25,155 nucleotides of DNA from Lachnospiraceae bacterium (GTDB lineage: Bacteria > Bacillota > Clostridia > Lachnospirales > Lachnospiraceae). Below the pieces are notes generated by a model that was not told the DNA's origin, ran no database searches, and was given only the letters and a program-made list of their open reading frames with translations. The translations under genes and the position numbers were made by a program. Each line of letters starts with the position of its first letter. Position 1 is the stretch's first letter. Shown piece after piece: positions 25,083-25,155 of this stretch. The stretch spans positions 1 through 25,155 of the forward strand of contig CAAFNG010000408.1 in the NCBI GenBank assembly GCA_900764225.1. The letters run 5' to 3'.

Positions 25083-25155
25083 CAGCTTTACTTGAAATCA
25101 AACAGAATATCAAAAAATTCTACGGACAATATGAAGTATATATACTGCCTGTCTC
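25079..25155 (+). CDS. 5' fragment of a gene coupled to the upstream membrane protein
   Basis: ATG 25079 overlaps the previous stop as ATGA and has AGGAGGA at 25064-25070, ideal spacing for translational coupling. About 25 codons are present (MTALLEIKQNIKKFYGQYEV.. then YILPV) before the contig ends. The amphipathic beginning could lead into a membrane segment, but no function can be assigned. The last bases may belong to the sequencing adapter. Confidence 0.7.
   Translation, partial: MTALLEIKQNIKKFYGQYEVYILPV

Overview
The window reads as an ordinary chromosomal segment of a spore-forming, Gram-positive anaerobe of the Clostridia, most likely a member of the Lachnospiraceae. The basis is the sporulation pair gpr-spoIIP, strong AGGAGG ribosome sites, several TTG and GTG starts, a GlpP-type antiterminator, an oxygen-independent style metabolism (radical SAM HemW, Fe-S flavoenzymes) and proteins such as a DUF6465-like one that I associate with Firmicutes. 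The genus cannot be fixed by eye. The first 49 bases are not genomic: they are an Illumina Nextera i7 adapter ending in the Tn5 mosaic end. The last 7 bases also match the start of the opposite mosaic end, so this is probably a complete short-read contig.

Layout. (1) 50-2159: the tail of an unknown, possibly carbohydrate-active protein, a galactokinase-family kinase with an altered sugar-binding motif, and a DUF1700-like membrane protein. (2) 2207-8608: a glycerol-3-phosphate unit. It has a strong promoter, a long leader with a 19-bp intrinsic terminator, and then a GlpA-like flavoprotein with a C-terminal Cys-rich (BFD-like) domain, a second FAD/NAD-type flavoprotein, a small DUF1667 Cys protein, a cytosolic glycerophosphodiesterase, the antiterminator GlpP and glycerol kinase GlpK, closed by a hairpin. 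The likely logic is that glycerophosphodiesters and glycerol give glycerol-3-phosphate, which the three-gene dehydrogenase oxidises to dihydroxyacetone phosphate. GlpP bound to glycerol-3-phosphate would let RNA polymerase pass the leader terminator. (3) 8648-11339: a DUF6465-like Lys/Ala-rich protein (minus), holA (plus), a YgjP/DUF45 metallopeptidase (minus) and rpsT (minus, TTG start, strong promoter and terminator).

(4) 11525-17155: the co-directional row gpr, spoIIP, lepA, a small lipoprotein and hemW, with short gaps or overlaps. (5) 17178-21402: uvrA behind a consensus promoter with a LexA/DinR-type SOS box between -35 and -10, then a divergent, solitary MreB/Mbl-like actin with a long structured leader. 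(6) 21403-25155: a structured intergenic stretch with a terminator, recD2, a ComF-family phosphoribosyltransferase, a small two-helix membrane protein and the first 25 codons or so of a translationally coupled gene.

I found no CRISPR array, prophage, insertion sequence, rRNA or tRNA. I do not see an obvious undescribed defence or mobile system. The stretch most worth following up is the glp unit: its leader RNA, its non-classical dehydrogenase, a palindrome before glpP, and a glycerol kinase lacking the histidine that HPr phosphorylates in other Firmicutes.
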